Shown here: one piece after another, positions 41,459 through 51,266 of the stretch
How the letters are laid out: each line of letters opens with the position of its first letter
Position numbering within the stretch: the stretch's first letter is position 1
NCBI GenBank assembly: GCA_016715195.1
Contig: JADKBB010000005.1
Location: 1 to 64,000 of the forward strand
DNA from: Candidatus Villigracilis proximus
GTDB taxonomy: Bacteria; Chloroflexota; Anaerolineae; Anaerolineales; Villigracilaceae
Reading direction: 5' to 3'
DNA length: 64,000 bases
Translations under genes and position numbers: made by a program
The notes under the pieces: generated by a model
Database searches by the model: none
What the model saw: only the letters and a program-made list of their open reading frames with translations
What the model was told of the DNA's origin: nothing

Positions 41459-41701
41459 ATGACTGAGAAATACACCAAAGGCGAAATGCATGGCTGCGTT
41501 GTCTGCGGAAAGTTGTACCAACTTTATGTGATCACAGATGCAAACGGAAAATATGTGGATGCAAAAGTAATGAGCGCGGGTGGAAAACTTGTGCCTCATT
41601 CGCAGCGTCCACTGGTTGCGTGTGATACTCATTCAGATGAGCAGATCGAGCTTGCCGTGGCGCGTGCGTATGGTCTGCAAAAAGAGGACGATGAAGATTG
41701 A
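41459..41701 (+). CDS. Small hypothetical protein with Cys pairs (80 aa)
   Basis: A GGAGGTG site precedes MTEKYTKGEMHGCVVCGKLYQLYVI. The pair Cys-Val-Val-Cys near residues 13-16 and a later Cys-Asp-Thr-His near 55-58 could bind zinc. The acidic C terminus is KEDDED. Single gene, divergent from the 41075-41341 gene and followed by a lipoprotein gene. No family recognised. Confidence 0.65.
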   Translation: MTEKYTKGEMHGCVVCGKLYQLYVITDANGKYVDAKVMSAGGKLVPHSQRPLVACDTHSDEQIELAVARAYGLQKEDDED

Positions 41702-41765
41702 CAGGCATTTAAGAGACGGATTATATTAAAATGGCTATATATATTATTACGACTGGAGGTTTAGA

Positions 41766-42281
41766 ATGAAAAATAGAATCTTTGGAGCTGCGTTGGTTTT
41801 TCTGTCTCTGGCGCTTGGTGCATGTAATTTACCCAGTGGTGCGCCGGTTACAGAAGCCCCGTCTGTTCTGGCAGATACGTCCACGCCGACCGCCGCGCTC
41901 TTCGTTGAAACATCTACATCAACACCTGAGGCTTTGGTAGTGTCTACAGATACCGCTTCGCCGGTGCCGCCGCCGCAGGATCCGCTGGTGCTGCGTGCTA
42001 CTCTGTGCTGGCAGGGTCCAGGTCCGATATATGATGTGGTCAGCGCATTGAAGCAAAATGAACGGGTAAAACTACTCGGTCGCGGCAGTATTTCTGGCTG
42101 GTTTGTAATAGAGAATCCCATCTATAAAGATCCGTGCTGGGTTGCAGAAGGTGAGTTGCAGATTGATGCCGGAACTGACCTGACGAACTTAAAGATATTT
42201 AATCCGCCGCCCACTGCCACTCCCACCAAGCCGCCAACATATACACCAACACCTGTGCCAACCCTTACTCCAGTTCCTTAA
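41766..42281 (+). CDS. Lipoprotein with SH3-like domain (171 aa)
   Basis: Signal MKNRIFGAALVFLSLALGAC with lipidated Cys20. A Thr/Ser/Pro linker runs to about residue 70. A compact SH3b-like domain with two Cys (about 75-140; LCWQGPGPIYDVVSALKQNERVKLLGRGSISGWFVIENP) is followed by a tail of TPT/PTP repeats, which occurs often in Chloroflexota surface proteins. A bacterial SH3 domain generally binds cell-wall glycans or peptides. GGAGG precedes the start. Function unknown. Confidence 0.75.
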   Translation: MKNRIFGAALVFLSLALGACNLPSGAPVTEAPSVLADTSTPTAALFVETSTSTPEALVVSTDTASPVPPPQDPLVLRATLCWQGPGPIYDVVSALKQNERVKLLGRGSISGWFVIENPIYKDPCWVAEGELQIDAGTDLTNLKIFNPPPTATPTKPPTYTPTPVPTLTPVP

Positions 42282-42422
42282 TTTCCCGCAGTTTTTAATC
42301 CCCAAATAACACCTTCCAGTTCGGGAGGTGTTATTCGATTCGGGCTGATCACCTTTAATTTGTAAGAAAATCACATACCTGACAGTCTCAATATTTATCT
42401 TGCACAAAAGGAAACCCCTGAT

Positions 42423-43709
42423 TTGAACGAAAACATCGAACGCCCATCCTTGTTACAAACCTATACACGTAGTTTTAGTCCGCTCAAGAATCGCAACTTA
42501 CGTATTTACCTTGGCGGACAAGCGATTTCCCTATTAGGCACATGGATGCAAACTGCCGCGCAGAGCTGGGTCATCTGGGAACTTACCAAATCTGAAAAAG
42601 CGCTTGGCATTGTGGTCATGTTAAACAGCCTGCCGTTGTTACTGCTTGCTCCCTGGGCCGGCGGAATTGCTGACCGCTTCAACCGCCGCTTTATTCTGAT
42701 CGCCACACAGATCATTGCCATGCTTTCGGCTTTCACCCTCGCAATTCTGATCCAGACCGGCCTGATCGAGATCTGGCATATTTATGTTTCAGCTCTTGTC
42801 CTCGGCATTATCTCCGCGCTGGATTTCCCCGCGCAGCAGGCATTCATCGGTGATATGTCTGGCATGGGGCAGGTGCGTCAGGCGGTGACTCTCAACATTA
42901 TGGCGCTGCAACTCGCCCGTATGCTGGGCCCGGCTCTCGGCGGTTTCCTGCTCAAAGCTGTGGGCAATTCCATTTCGTTTTGGATCAATGGCTTTAGCTT
43001 TCTGGTGGTCATTATTAGTTTGATGTTTGTCCGCTCGCATCAAGCCGAGCACAAAGGCGGAAGTTCACGCGGACAATTTCGCGAGACCGTGGATTTTCTC
43101 CGCTCGCAGCCGCGCATGATCGACTTAATGATCTTCGCTTCGCTCGTGACCTTTTTCGGGCTCTCCATCTTCAACATTCTCCCCGCTGTGGCAGACCACG
43201 TGCTGCACGGAGATTCGCAAACTTACGGGCTTTTATTCGGCGCCTCAGGTGCCGGGGCATTGATGTCCACGCTGTTCCTGCTTCCGCTTTCGCAAGCCGC
43301 GAAACGCATCGGCCTCATCATCACTGCCGCCGCCGCATGGATGGGAACTTTCTTCCTGTTATTGTCACAGTCCTCGTTTATTTCGCTTTCGATGGTTTCC
43401 ATATTCTTTGTCAGCCTTGGCGCACCGTTGGTATTAACCACAGGATTGGGTGTCATGCAGCTTATGGCCCCCGGTGACATGCGCGCGCGCATCATCAGTC
43501 TCTTCACCATGTTAACCTTTGGCTTGCAGCCCATTTCCTCCATTATTATTGGTTACTCTGCAGAAACTCTGGGCACACAAAATGCGATTCTGCTCAATGC
43601 TTTATGCCTGATTACCGGCGCTTCCCTGATGTTCTTCTTTCGTAACGGATTACGTCAATGGGAATTGAAACCCATTGTCCCGCCGATCATCTCTTCAAAG
43701 GGAAATTAA
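42423..43709 (+). CDS. MFS transporter (EntS-like, MFS_3 family)
   Basis: 428 residues and about 12 membrane segments. Seen: FRNLRIYLGGQAISLLGTWM-type start (here NRNLRIYLGGQAISLLGTWMQ), LLLLAPWAGGIADRFNRR with the MFS loop-2 motif, and AFIGDMSGMGQVRQAV. The EntS-like group exports siderophores or drugs. The substrate cannot be told. Start codon TTG with AAGGAAA upstream; no better start exists. A very long perfect terminator hairpin follows. Confidence 0.85.
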   Translation: MNENIERPSLLQTYTRSFSPLKNRNLRIYLGGQAISLLGTWMQTAAQSWVIWELTKSEKALGIVVMLNSLPLLLLAPWAGGIADRFNRRFILIATQIIAMLSAFTLAILIQTGLIEIWHIYVSALVLGIISALDFPAQQAFIGDMSGMGQVRQAVTLNIMALQLARMLGPALGGFLLKAVGNSISFWINGFSFLVVIISLMFVRSHQAEHKGGSSRGQFRETVDFLRSQPRMIDLMIFASLVTFFGLSIFNILPAVADHVLHGDSQTYGLLFGASGAGALMSTLFLLPLSQAAKRIGLIITAAAAWMGTFFLLLSQSSFISLSMVSIFFVSLGAPLVLTTGLGVMQLMAPGDMRARIISLFTMLTFGLQPISSIIIGYSAETLGTQNAILLNALCLITGASLMFFFRNGLRQWELKPIVPPIISSKGN

Positions 43710-43716
43710 AAAAACA

Positions 43717-43767
43717 CACCGATCAAAAAAGTTCTTGAGGCAATCTCAAGAACTTTTTTGATCGGTG
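43717..43767. terminator. Long perfect terminator hairpin
   Basis: Two 23-base arms (43717-43739 and 43745-43767) that pair without mismatch around GCAAT, with A and T tracts inside the stem. It lies between the MFS gene and the FGGY kinase. Confidence 0.85.
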
Positions 43768-43840
43768 ATTATATTTGGCTTTTAATTCATGTTGGAGTAT
43801 CATCGCCGTATTTAAAAAATCCCCGCTTGAGGTGTGCAAA

Positions 43841-45423
43841 ATGTCATCCGCAGATAAATTCATTCTTGCAATTGATCTTGGTACATCCGGTCCCAAAGTT
43901 GCCCTGCTTTCTGTACAAGGTGAATTGATTGGGAGTGAGTTTGAGGAAACGCCGGTTTTACTTCCGCCCGGCGGAGGAGCCGAACAGTCGCCGCAGGTTT
44001 GGTGGGATGCGATTGAAACCGCGGGCAAACGTCTGCTTGCGAAAGGGCTTATCTCCAATGATGATATTGTAGCCATTGCATCTACGTCGCAGTGGTCGGG
44101 CACGGTAGCTGTCGATCGGGAGGGTGACGCAATCGGTAACGCCATCATCTGGATGGACTCACGCGGCGCACCTTACATCCACAAACTGATGGATGGTCCG
44201 CTCAAAGTGGAAGGATACGCGCTCACCAAACTTATCAAGTGGATTCGTCTAAAGGGCGGCGCACCGGGGAATTCCGGCAAGGATCCGCTCGCACACATTT
44301 TATATCTTCAAGATGTTCAGCCTGAAATCTATCAACGTGCATATAAATTCCTTGAACCTATTGACTATATCGGCCTGCGGCTTACCGGTCAATTTGCTGC
44401 ATCATTTAATTCAATTACTTTAAATTGGATGACAGACAACCGCGACATTGAAAATGTGACCTATCACGACGGCCTGATCAAACTCTCAGGCATCGACCGC
44501 GCGAAACTCCCCGACCTGAAACCTGCCAATGCGATTCTCGGGCATATCCACCCCGACGTAGCCCGAGCCTGGGGGCTGCGTGAAACTGTCCAAGTGCTGA
44601 TGGGCTCACCGGATGTTCACTCAGCTGCCGTTGGGTCGGGTGCGGTGCGTGACTTCGAGCCGCATCTCTATATCGGAACATCCGGCTGGATGACTTGCCA
44701 CGTCCCGTTTAAAAAGACAGACCTGTTCCACAATTTAGCCGCACTGCCTTCCGCCATTCCCGGCCGCTATCTTCTCACAAATGAACAGGAATGTGCCGGC
44801 GGATGTTTGCAATATTTGCGGAACAATGTTATTTTTCCACAGGATGAATTATCACAAGGAGAGCGGCCCGCGAATGCATATCAATTGCTCGATCAAATTG
44901 CTGAACGCACGTCCGCGGGCAGTGACAATTAATTTTCACACCCTGGCTTTATGGAGAACGAACACCCGTTGACGATCATCTCATGCGCGGCGGATTTCAT
45001 AACCAATCCTTAAATACAACCCGTGCGCATATGGTGCGCGCTGTTTTTGAAGGGGTTGCTTATAATATGCGCTGGTTGTTGAAGTATGTGGAACAATTCA
45101 ATAAACGGCCGGTGACTTCTCTTAATATGGTTGGCGGCGGCGCGAAATCAAATATCTGGTGTCAGATCCATGCGGATGTATTGAACCGTCCCATTCAGCA
45201 GATGAAAGACCCGATGGAAACCAATGTGCGCGGCGCGGCACTACTTGCGTCGGCCGGACTCGGATATTTGAAGTACGATGAGATCGGCACACACGTCAAG
45301 ATTGCAAATACATATACGCCTAATCCCGATCACCGCAAAATTTACGATGAATTATTTGCTGAGTTTGTCGCGATCTATGAAAGTAACAAGAAAATTCACG
45401 CGCGATTGAATCGGCAGCATTAA
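43841..45423 (+). CDS. FGGY-family carbohydrate kinase, xylulokinase-like (frameshifted)
   Basis: Phosphorylates a sugar or polyol with ATP. The start at 43841 (MSSADKFILAIDLGTSGPKVALLS, with phosphate-loop motif) is taken over an upstream ATG. The frame runs to RTSAGSDN at 44932, where one base is missing near 44927. The next frame continues LIFTPWLYGERTPVDDHLMRGGF, the usual FGGY hinge, then SLNMVGGGAKSNIWCQI and a C-terminal helix. Joined length is about 527 residues. Xylulokinase-like by overall sequence, but the substrate is not certain. A GC hairpin terminator follows. Confidence 0.85.
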
Positions 45424-45429
45424 TTATTT

Positions 45430-45455
45430 ACAACGCGGGCTTCGCTCCGCGTTGT
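45430..45455 (+). terminator. Terminator hairpin after the FGGY kinase
   Basis: ACAACGCGG / CCGCGTTGT 9-bp stem with loop GCTTCGCT. Confidence 0.65.
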
Positions 45456-45470
45456 ATTGGAGGATCATTC

Positions 45471-46973
45471 ATGAGTTGGAAAGACAGCATCTTTAAACAA
45501 CTGGGGAAACTTAATCCACGCTTTTTGGCTTCGATTGAAAAAAGCATGAAGGCTATTCCCGGCATCAGCCAAAAAATAGACGGCGAATATGCGGGCATTA
45601 TGGTTGATCTGGAAAATTCAGCCAAACCATACAGAAATAAATTTACAACCTTTGCGCAAATCCCGCAAAAGGGACGTGACCACTCTGATATTTTGCGTGA
45701 AATGGAATCGATGCGTGAAATGGAAGAATCGCACTGGAAAGATGGGTTTATTTCAGGCGCGGTCTATCATGGCGATCAGGAACATATTGATTTTCTGAAT
45801 AAAGTCTATGCCATTAACTCACAGAGCAACCCGCTCCACGCAGATGTATGGCCGAGTGCGACCAAATTTGAAGCTGAGATCGTAGCGATGACCGGTGATA
45901 TGCTCGGCGGCGCGGGACAGGATGTCTGTGGTACGCTTTCATCGGGTGGCACGGAAAGTATTATGCTGGCGATGAAAACTTATCGTGATTGGGCGTTGGA
46001 AACAAAGGGCATCACCAGACCCGAGATGATCGTTCCGATCACTGCACACGCGGCATTTGATAAGGCCAGTCAATACTTTAATATCAAGACCATTCACGTG
46101 CCCGTGGATGAAAACTTCCGTGCGGATGTGAATGCGGTGCGAAAGGCGATCACATCGAATACGATTGTGATTGTTGGTTCCGCACCGTCCTTTCCGCATG
46201 GAGCGATTGACCCGATCGAAGAGTTATCTGCGCTTGCGCTCCAGAATAAGATCGGCTTTCATGTGGATGCCTGCCTCGGCGGATTTGTCCTGCCGTGGGC
46301 TGAGAAATTAGGTTATCCCGTGCCTTTGTTTGATTTCCGTTTTCCGGGTGTGACTTCCATGTCTGCGGATACACACAAATATGGATATGCTGCGAAAGGT
46401 ACTTCGGTCATTTTATATCGTGGACAGGAATTAAGGCATTTTCAGTATTACACCACCACAGAGTGGCCCGGTGGTTTGTACTTTTCGCCAACCTTTGCGG
46501 GCAGCCGCCCCGGTGCGTTGAGCGCTGCGTGTTGGGCCGCACTGACCACCATCGGCGCCGATGGATATTTATCTGCGACCAAAAAGATTATGGAAACAGC
46601 AGCCATGATCAAGCAGGGAATTCGTGAGATTCCCGAACTGCACATATTGGGTGATCCGCTCTTCGTTGTGGCCTTTGCATCAGAATCGATCAATGTTTAT
46701 AAAGTGCTCGATTACATGTCACATAAAAAATGGAGCCTGAACGGTTTGCACAAGCCGACTTGTGTGCATATTTGCATCACTTTAAGGCACACACAGCCCG
46801 GCGTTGCAGAACGCTTCCTTTCTGACCTGCGTGAAGCAGTTGAACACGTGAAACAACACCCTGCAGAAAAAGGAACCATGGCGCCTGTTTATGGAATGGC
46901 TGCAACATTGCCTTTGCGCGGCATGGTGAGTGATTTGCTTAAGAAGTATTTGGATGTGATCTATAAAGTTTGA
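45471..46973 (+). CDS. PLP-dependent decarboxylase/lyase, sphingosine-1-phosphate lyase-like
   Basis: 500 residues. Seen: HWKDGFISGAVYHGDQEHI (about 80), NPLHADVWPSATKFEAEIVAM, a PLP-binding LSSGGTESIMLAMKTYRDWA, VDACLGGFVLPWAEKLG with the Asp, and SADTHKYGYAAKGTS with the PLP Lys near residue 303. The overall match is to the sphingosine-1-phosphate lyase branch of the group II decarboxylases, which cleave phosphorylated long-chain bases to an aldehyde and phosphoethanolamine. Bacterial members could degrade sphingolipid-like compounds or other amino alcohol phosphates. GGAGG precedes the ATG. Convergent with the Rieske gene. Confidence 0.85.
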   Translation: MSWKDSIFKQLGKLNPRFLASIEKSMKAIPGISQKIDGEYAGIMVDLENSAKPYRNKFTTFAQIPQKGRDHSDILREMESMREMEESHWKDGFISGAVYHGDQEHIDFLNKVYAINSQSNPLHADVWPSATKFEAEIVAMTGDMLGGAGQDVCGTLSSGGTESIMLAMKTYRDWALETKGITRPEMIVPITAHAAFDKASQYFNIKTIHVPVDENFRADVNAVRKAITSNTIVIVGSAPSFPHGAIDPIEELSALALQNKIGFHVDACLGGFVLPWAEKLGYPVPLFDFRFPGVTSMSADTHKYGYAAKGTSVILYRGQELRHFQYYTTTEWPGGLYFSPTFAGSRPGALSAACWAALTTIGADGYLSATKKIMETAAMIKQGIREIPELHILGDPLFVVAFASESINVYKVLDYMSHKKWSLNGLHKPTCVHICITLRHTQPGVAERFLSDLREAVEHVKQHPAEKGTMAPVYGMAATLPLRGMVSDLLKKYLDVIYKV

Positions 46974-46996
46974 TGTGTATCTATTGATAAACCCCA

Positions 46997-47413
46997 TTAA
47001 CTTGTGAATAAATATAAATGTCCATCGGGTGTTTGTTCGACCCGCAATGATTGAAGTTTTTTACTGGCTGGACCCTGTTTCACCTTCCCGTCCGCGTCAA
47101 ACTTTGACCCGTGGCATGGACAGGTAAAGCCATCTGTTTGCGACTCGACGGCACAGCCGAGATGTGTGCAAACCAGACTCAAGGCTGAGAATCCGCTTTC
47201 GGTGTGCAGCAGAATGGCAGGGATTTCTTCAAGCACCGTGCGTGAATTCAATGGATACTTTTCTACAGGGCCGAGGTTAAATTCTGTTTGACGGGCAGGT
47301 TCAGTTTGGAAACTCAGAAAACGAAGCAAGCCGCCCAGCGTGAGTGCGCCGCTTAAGTAGAGAAATCCATCGCGGGTTAGTTTTAGAAAATCACGGCGGG
47401 AAATTTCAGGCAT
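46997..47413 (-). CDS. Rieske [2Fe-2S] protein
   Basis: I set the start at 47413 (MPEISRRDFLKLTRDG) because GGAGAGGAATCAA lies before it; the frame itself stays open upstream into the multiheme cytochrome. A Tat-like Ser-Arg-Arg-Asp-Phe-Leu-Lys and membrane segment (about 15-38) are followed by a Rieske fold with VCTHLGCAVES and FTCPCHGSKFD, which hold the Cys and His cluster ligands. With the cytochrome b upstream it forms a quinol-oxidising bc-type complex feeding the multiheme cytochrome. 138 residues, short for a Rieske but with all ligands. Confidence 0.88.
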   Translation of the reverse strand: MPEISRRDFLKLTRDGFLYLSGALTLGGLLRFLSFQTEPARQTEFNLGPVEKYPLNSRTVLEEIPAILLHTESGFSALSLVCTHLGCAVESQTDGFTCPCHGSKFDADGKVKQGPASKKLQSLRVEQTPDGHLYLFTS

Positions 47414-48624
47414 TTGATTCCTCTCCACCGCATGGCATTCGTGACAATATTGCGAGCTCTGTTCATCGGGGTTTTGCTCACAGGCTGTGCCCATTACAGG
47501 GCGGAAATTAAATTTCTGATTCGTAACTTTGCCGATCATTTCATACGTTCCGTCTGATAAGACACGGGTATTCCAAAGCGGTTCGCCTTGTTCAGTGACA
47601 AGGATCGTATCGCCAATTTTTAGATCAACCACGGGGTTGAGGAATGACATACGGAAAGCAACATCGTTTGGGTCGTTCAATGTTTTGGTCAGCGGTAATT
47701 CTGTCAGCGTACAGTGGCATGTTTTGCATTGCACGTATTGAATATCTTTTGATTGTTGTGCAAGTCACCATCGCCCATCGCTTCAGAGCGGGTGTGGCAG
47801 TCTACGCAGTCCAACGTGTATTCGCACTGCGTAAATTGCGCGATAGGTTGGTAGTAATCATCAATACGTTTTGTCGGGGTATCGGTTCGCTCAATAAATG
47901 TCATTGTCCGCAAGTCGTAGTTGCCGCGGTTGTGGCAGGCGTTGCATTGGGTGTATGGAATGGCAGTTGTGAGTTTATGCTGCTCAGTGGAATGACATGC
48001 GGCGCAGCCCGTTGCACGTGCATACGCGTCACCTTCGCGCGGCTCGGCATGGAGATGACAGGTGAGACATTCTTCACCAAATTTTTGTATGAACGGATTG
48101 GCGTCGCTGGATGGGATGAATGGCTCAAGGATTGTTATTCCCGTTTTCGTTTGCTCGTCAACCACAGCCTGAATGCCGAGATGGGCATTCAGATCAGTCT
48201 GCGCGCCAAATGTATAGCGGATATTTGCAATCGCGCCCGCATACGTGGATTGGACGCTGGTCATCACGCGCTGGATGTGATGACGATCATCCGCTTCGCT
48301 GCCGCTGTGACAGTTGCTTCCGCCGCATGAGATTTCCGCTACTGAAAGATCCGATGGGTTCGCTCCGCCGCGCATGGTGCTGTGCGCGAGGTCGGCGTTA
48401 AGCGCGAGTCGTTCGCCGCCGTGACAACTGACGCAGCCAAATGTTTCGACAGGATGTGAGGCGCTGATCTCTGGCAAGTCTGCATGGCAGGTAGTGCAAT
48501 ATTCGGTTTCGCCTGAGAGGGTTGGGGTAAGGGCGATGGGGTTGGGTTGGCGGGAGTCGTTCCACCATACAAATAAGATGGCGAGAAGTAAGAAGAAAGA
48601 GGAAAGAAGTAGGAGGCGGCGCAT
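47414..48624 (-). CDS. Multiheme cytochrome c, about nine haems (frameshifted)
   Basis: An N-terminal membrane anchor (MRRLLLLSSFFLLLAILFVWW). Haem motifs in order: CTTCH, CVSCH, an unusual CGGSNCH, CLTCH, CAACH, CNACH and CVDCH. A missing base in the T run at 47747-47750 (plus strand) then shifts the frame and brings CKTCH and CHECH. The region after the shift remains in frame with the Rieske gene, so either the two proteins are fused or another break lies near the junction at 47414. It is a predicted periplasmic-side electron carrier for the cytochrome b-Rieske module. It lies between cytochrome b upstream and Rieske downstream. Confidence 0.75.
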
Positions 48625-48677
48625 TTGGGGAAGGATGAATTATGAATGATAAAGGTATGAATACTTGTTTACGTGTT

Positions 48678-49699
48678 CTACATGTTTATAACTGTGAGAA
48701 TAAAAATGAACAAGGCAATAAATCCAATGGTTACTTGTGCCACTCGATTTGATTTTGGGAACCAGGTGCCGATGTCAGAGTCAGCGGGTTTGGGGAAAAT
48801 GTATGGGATAAGAGCGACGAGGGTGAGAATGCCAAGAGGGATAAGAATACCAAAGATAAACGGGTCACCCCATTTGAGCATTTGTTGAATCCAGAGAAAG
48901 AACCAGGGAGCGTGGGCTTCGCCTGTGACGGTGGTGCCTTGTGTCATTGCTGCGGCAATGGGCGCGGGGATAAAAATGGATAGCAGAATAAGCGCAATGC
49001 CAACGATGAACATTGCCAGCACTTCGCGGCGGACGAGTTCGTTGCGCGAGATGCGGGTATTATCGGTGCGGACTTGCGGCGGCGGGACGGCAATGCCGCC
49101 ATCTCTACGGACGCGGAAGGCGTGCCAGATGCCGAGGATGATGACAGGCAGGGTCAAGCCGAAGATGTGCCAGACGTACATGCGCAGCAGGCCCGTGGAG
49201 CAGGCTTCGCCTCCGCCGATGGCGATGCGGTGAAGAGAGTCGCCGATGAGCGGAATGGTTTTGAGCAGGTTTGTGCCTGTTAACAATGGATAGCAAATGT
49301 CCACATCCCAGCGCAGGATGTAGCCAGTGAAATCAAGCAGAATGGAGATGACAAAGAGAGCGAGTCCGAGCAAATAGTTGAAGCGGCGCGGATGGCTGTA
49401 TGCGGCAGTGAAGACGACGCGCAAAAGATGGATGGCTGAAACGATCAATAAAAGTTGCGCTGACCAATAATGCAGGTTGCGGATGAAGCCGCCAAAGGGA
49501 ACGTGATATGTGAGAGTTTGAACGGAAAGCGCGGCTTCGGCTGGATTGGGAACGTAGTAGAACATTTCCAAAATGCCAGTGACGCCGAGAATGAGCATGA
49601 GGAAGACGGCTGTCCCGCCTGCGCCAAAGTGTATCGCCAGCGCGATTGTGCGGCTGGGATTGTTGGGGGGTGAAGGTGATGGAAGAAGGAGGGGCGCAT
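48678..49699 (-). CDS. Cytochrome b (bc/b6-type), frameshifted near N terminus
   Basis: Start at 49699 (MRPSFFHHLHPP). A missing base in the G run at 49665-49670 (plus strand) then leads into the frame RTIALAIHFGAGGTAVFLMLILGVTG. Two pairs of haem-ligand His with 13 residues between them are seen in IRNLHYWSAQLLLIVSAIHLLRV and, later, in WHIFGLTLPVIILGIWHAFRV. Eight or so membrane segments total. The length of about 340 residues fits a full b or a fused b6-subunit IV form. It oxidises quinol within a complex with the Rieske protein. Read with the C-terminal part the protein is complete. Confidence 0.82.
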
Positions 49700-50054
49700 G
49701 GGGGAAAGGATGAATGATGAATTATGAAGGATAAAAGAGTAATTAGTAATTGGTAAATCGTGAGTGGGGATTGTAACCCCGAAGGGGTGTAACGATTATA
49801 GCAATGGAATTGTGTTTTCCGAACCCCGTAGGGGTGGCATTGTTTTTTTACAAACACCTCCCGCGGATGTTCGAGCGGGAGGTGTTTTCAGTGTAGATCA
49901 ATGCCTGTCGAAACAGAATCAGGTTTCAGATTAAGAAAGAGGCGCTGATCTTAATCGCCTGCGTGGGCTGCTGGGAGATGTTCATCCTTATTGCCTATGG
50001 AGGAGGTTGGTATGTAAATTAAGAAAGCAAGCTGCGAGTTTATAAGTTAGTTCT
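49700..50054. other. Intergenic region with repeats and hairpins
   Basis: About 350 bases without a believable gene. It holds STRR-like words (GAATGATGAATTATGAAGG, GTAATTAGTAATTGG), two related hairpins ACCCCGAAGGGGT (about 49777) and ACCCCGTAGGGGT (about 49824), and the terminator hairpin at 49853-49886 that ends the NrfD operon. The cytochrome b promoter is probably also here but not recognisable. Confidence 0.55.
49853..49886. terminator. Terminator between the NrfD and cytochrome b operons
   Basis: An 11 to 12-bp stem ACACCTCCCGC / GCGGGAGGTGT around GGATGTTCGA, with a TTTT tract on the plus strand side and an A/T-rich flank on the other. Confidence 0.6.
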
Positions 50055-51263
50055 CTATATCATTAATCTGCCGCAGAAGATGGAAACAAGTTTAAGTGCA
50101 ACGAGTTCAGATTGCGGGAGGTCTTTGACGGGCAGGGTTTCTGAAAATACCGGGAAGAAATGCGCCGCCAGGGAGAAAACCACGATCAGGCCAGAGGTTA
50201 CGCCCACAAGCAGAGCAATTTCTATAAATGAGGGGAAATAGGTTGCGCCATCGATTGACTTCATGGCAAACCAGGTGACGTCAAAACGATTGAGCACAAT
50301 ACCTGCTGCAATAATTAATGCACCATTCAATGCATTTTTGCGAGTGGCTCGCAATTTTTTGACGGAGAACCAGATGATCGCAGCCAAAGTCAAAAGCAGT
50401 TCTGCAATATACAGGACACTGAGCATTCCACTTGTGAAAAGCAGTCCCAGTTTATTACCGAGAATCAGGTCGCCAATTTTCATCAATAGATAGAGACCAA
50501 ATATCCACGGGACAAAACTTCCCAGTTTCTCAATAATTTTTTCACTGAGAGTCTGCTTGAACATCCAAATGCTGACATACGAGCCGATAATAATGGTAGA
50601 GATACCCGCAGCCATGGAAGATACGAGGAAGAACTCTGGCTGTGCGAGAGAATACCATAGTGGATGCAGGCGGTGAATTTGAATTACGAACAGGGAACCG
50701 AGCGACGATTGATGCATGGAGGAAAGCGTGATGCCCGCAATGACCATCCCAATGGTCATTTTTTGGACAATTTTTGAAATCTTCTCGTTCTTGAATTTAT
50801 CCAAAATCACCGGACTGAATTCAAAGGTCAGAATTGCGCTGTAGATGGCGATACACCAACTGACTTCAAAGAGAGCTGAAGAAAGATTGGGGTAGACTAA
50901 AAAGTGCCAGAAGCGATCCCAACGTCCAAGATCAAAGAATAGAATAACCAAAACCGAACTGTATCCCAGCAGGCCAAAGAGTACCGTGGGACGAACTGCA
51001 GCGTGCAAGTCATGCATGTGGAAGATATAAACCAGCATGGATAAAGTAAACGCCGCGCCGGAAAATGCAACATTTGTCAAGTCAAAGCTGATCCATAATC
51101 CCCAGGGGAAGACAGTGCTTAGATTTGTAGTATCGGCAAGCCCTGCGTATAAACGGTATAAACCTGCGCTCATCCCCAATGCGGCAATCACGGCCAGAAC
51201 ATAAACAAAGCGCGGCAGACCTTCCAATGCATTAAAACTTTTAATTTTGATATTGATACCCAT
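50055..51263 (-). CDS. NrfD/PsrC/HybB-like membrane subunit
   Basis: 402 residues and about ten membrane segments. Seen: FVYVLAVIAALGMSAGLYRLYAGL, VFPWGLWISFDLTNVAFSGAAFTLSMLVYIF, LILFFDLGRWDRFWHFLVYPNLSSALFEVSW with the conserved Asp-Leu-Gly-Arg, and SSMHQSSLGSLFVIQIHRLHPLWYSL, which is closest to HybB-type quinone-interacting subunits. It would pass electrons between quinone and the iron-sulfur subunit encoded 3 bases upstream. The membrane anchor of the molybdenum enzyme. Confidence 0.88.
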   Translation of the reverse strand: MGINIKIKSFNALEGLPRFVYVLAVIAALGMSAGLYRLYAGLADTTNLSTVFPWGLWISFDLTNVAFSGAAFTLSMLVYIFHMHDLHAAVRPTVLFGLLGYSSVLVILFFDLGRWDRFWHFLVYPNLSSALFEVSWCIAIYSAILTFEFSPVILDKFKNEKISKIVQKMTIGMVIAGITLSSMHQSSLGSLFVIQIHRLHPLWYSLAQPEFFLVSSMAAGISTIIIGSYVSIWMFKQTLSEKIIEKLGSFVPWIFGLYLLMKIGDLILGNKLGLLFTSGMLSVLYIAELLLTLAAIIWFSVKKLRATRKNALNGALIIAAGIVLNRFDVTWFAMKSIDGATYFPSFIEIALLVGVTSGLIVVFSLAAHFFPVFSETLPVKDLPQSELVALKLVSIFCGRLMI

Positions 51264-51266
51264 GGC

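Noticed and set aside
44978..45423. A separate gene starting at 44983 after the FGGY kinase
   Set aside because: It is the missing C-terminal half of the kinase; only one base separates it from the frame of the first part.
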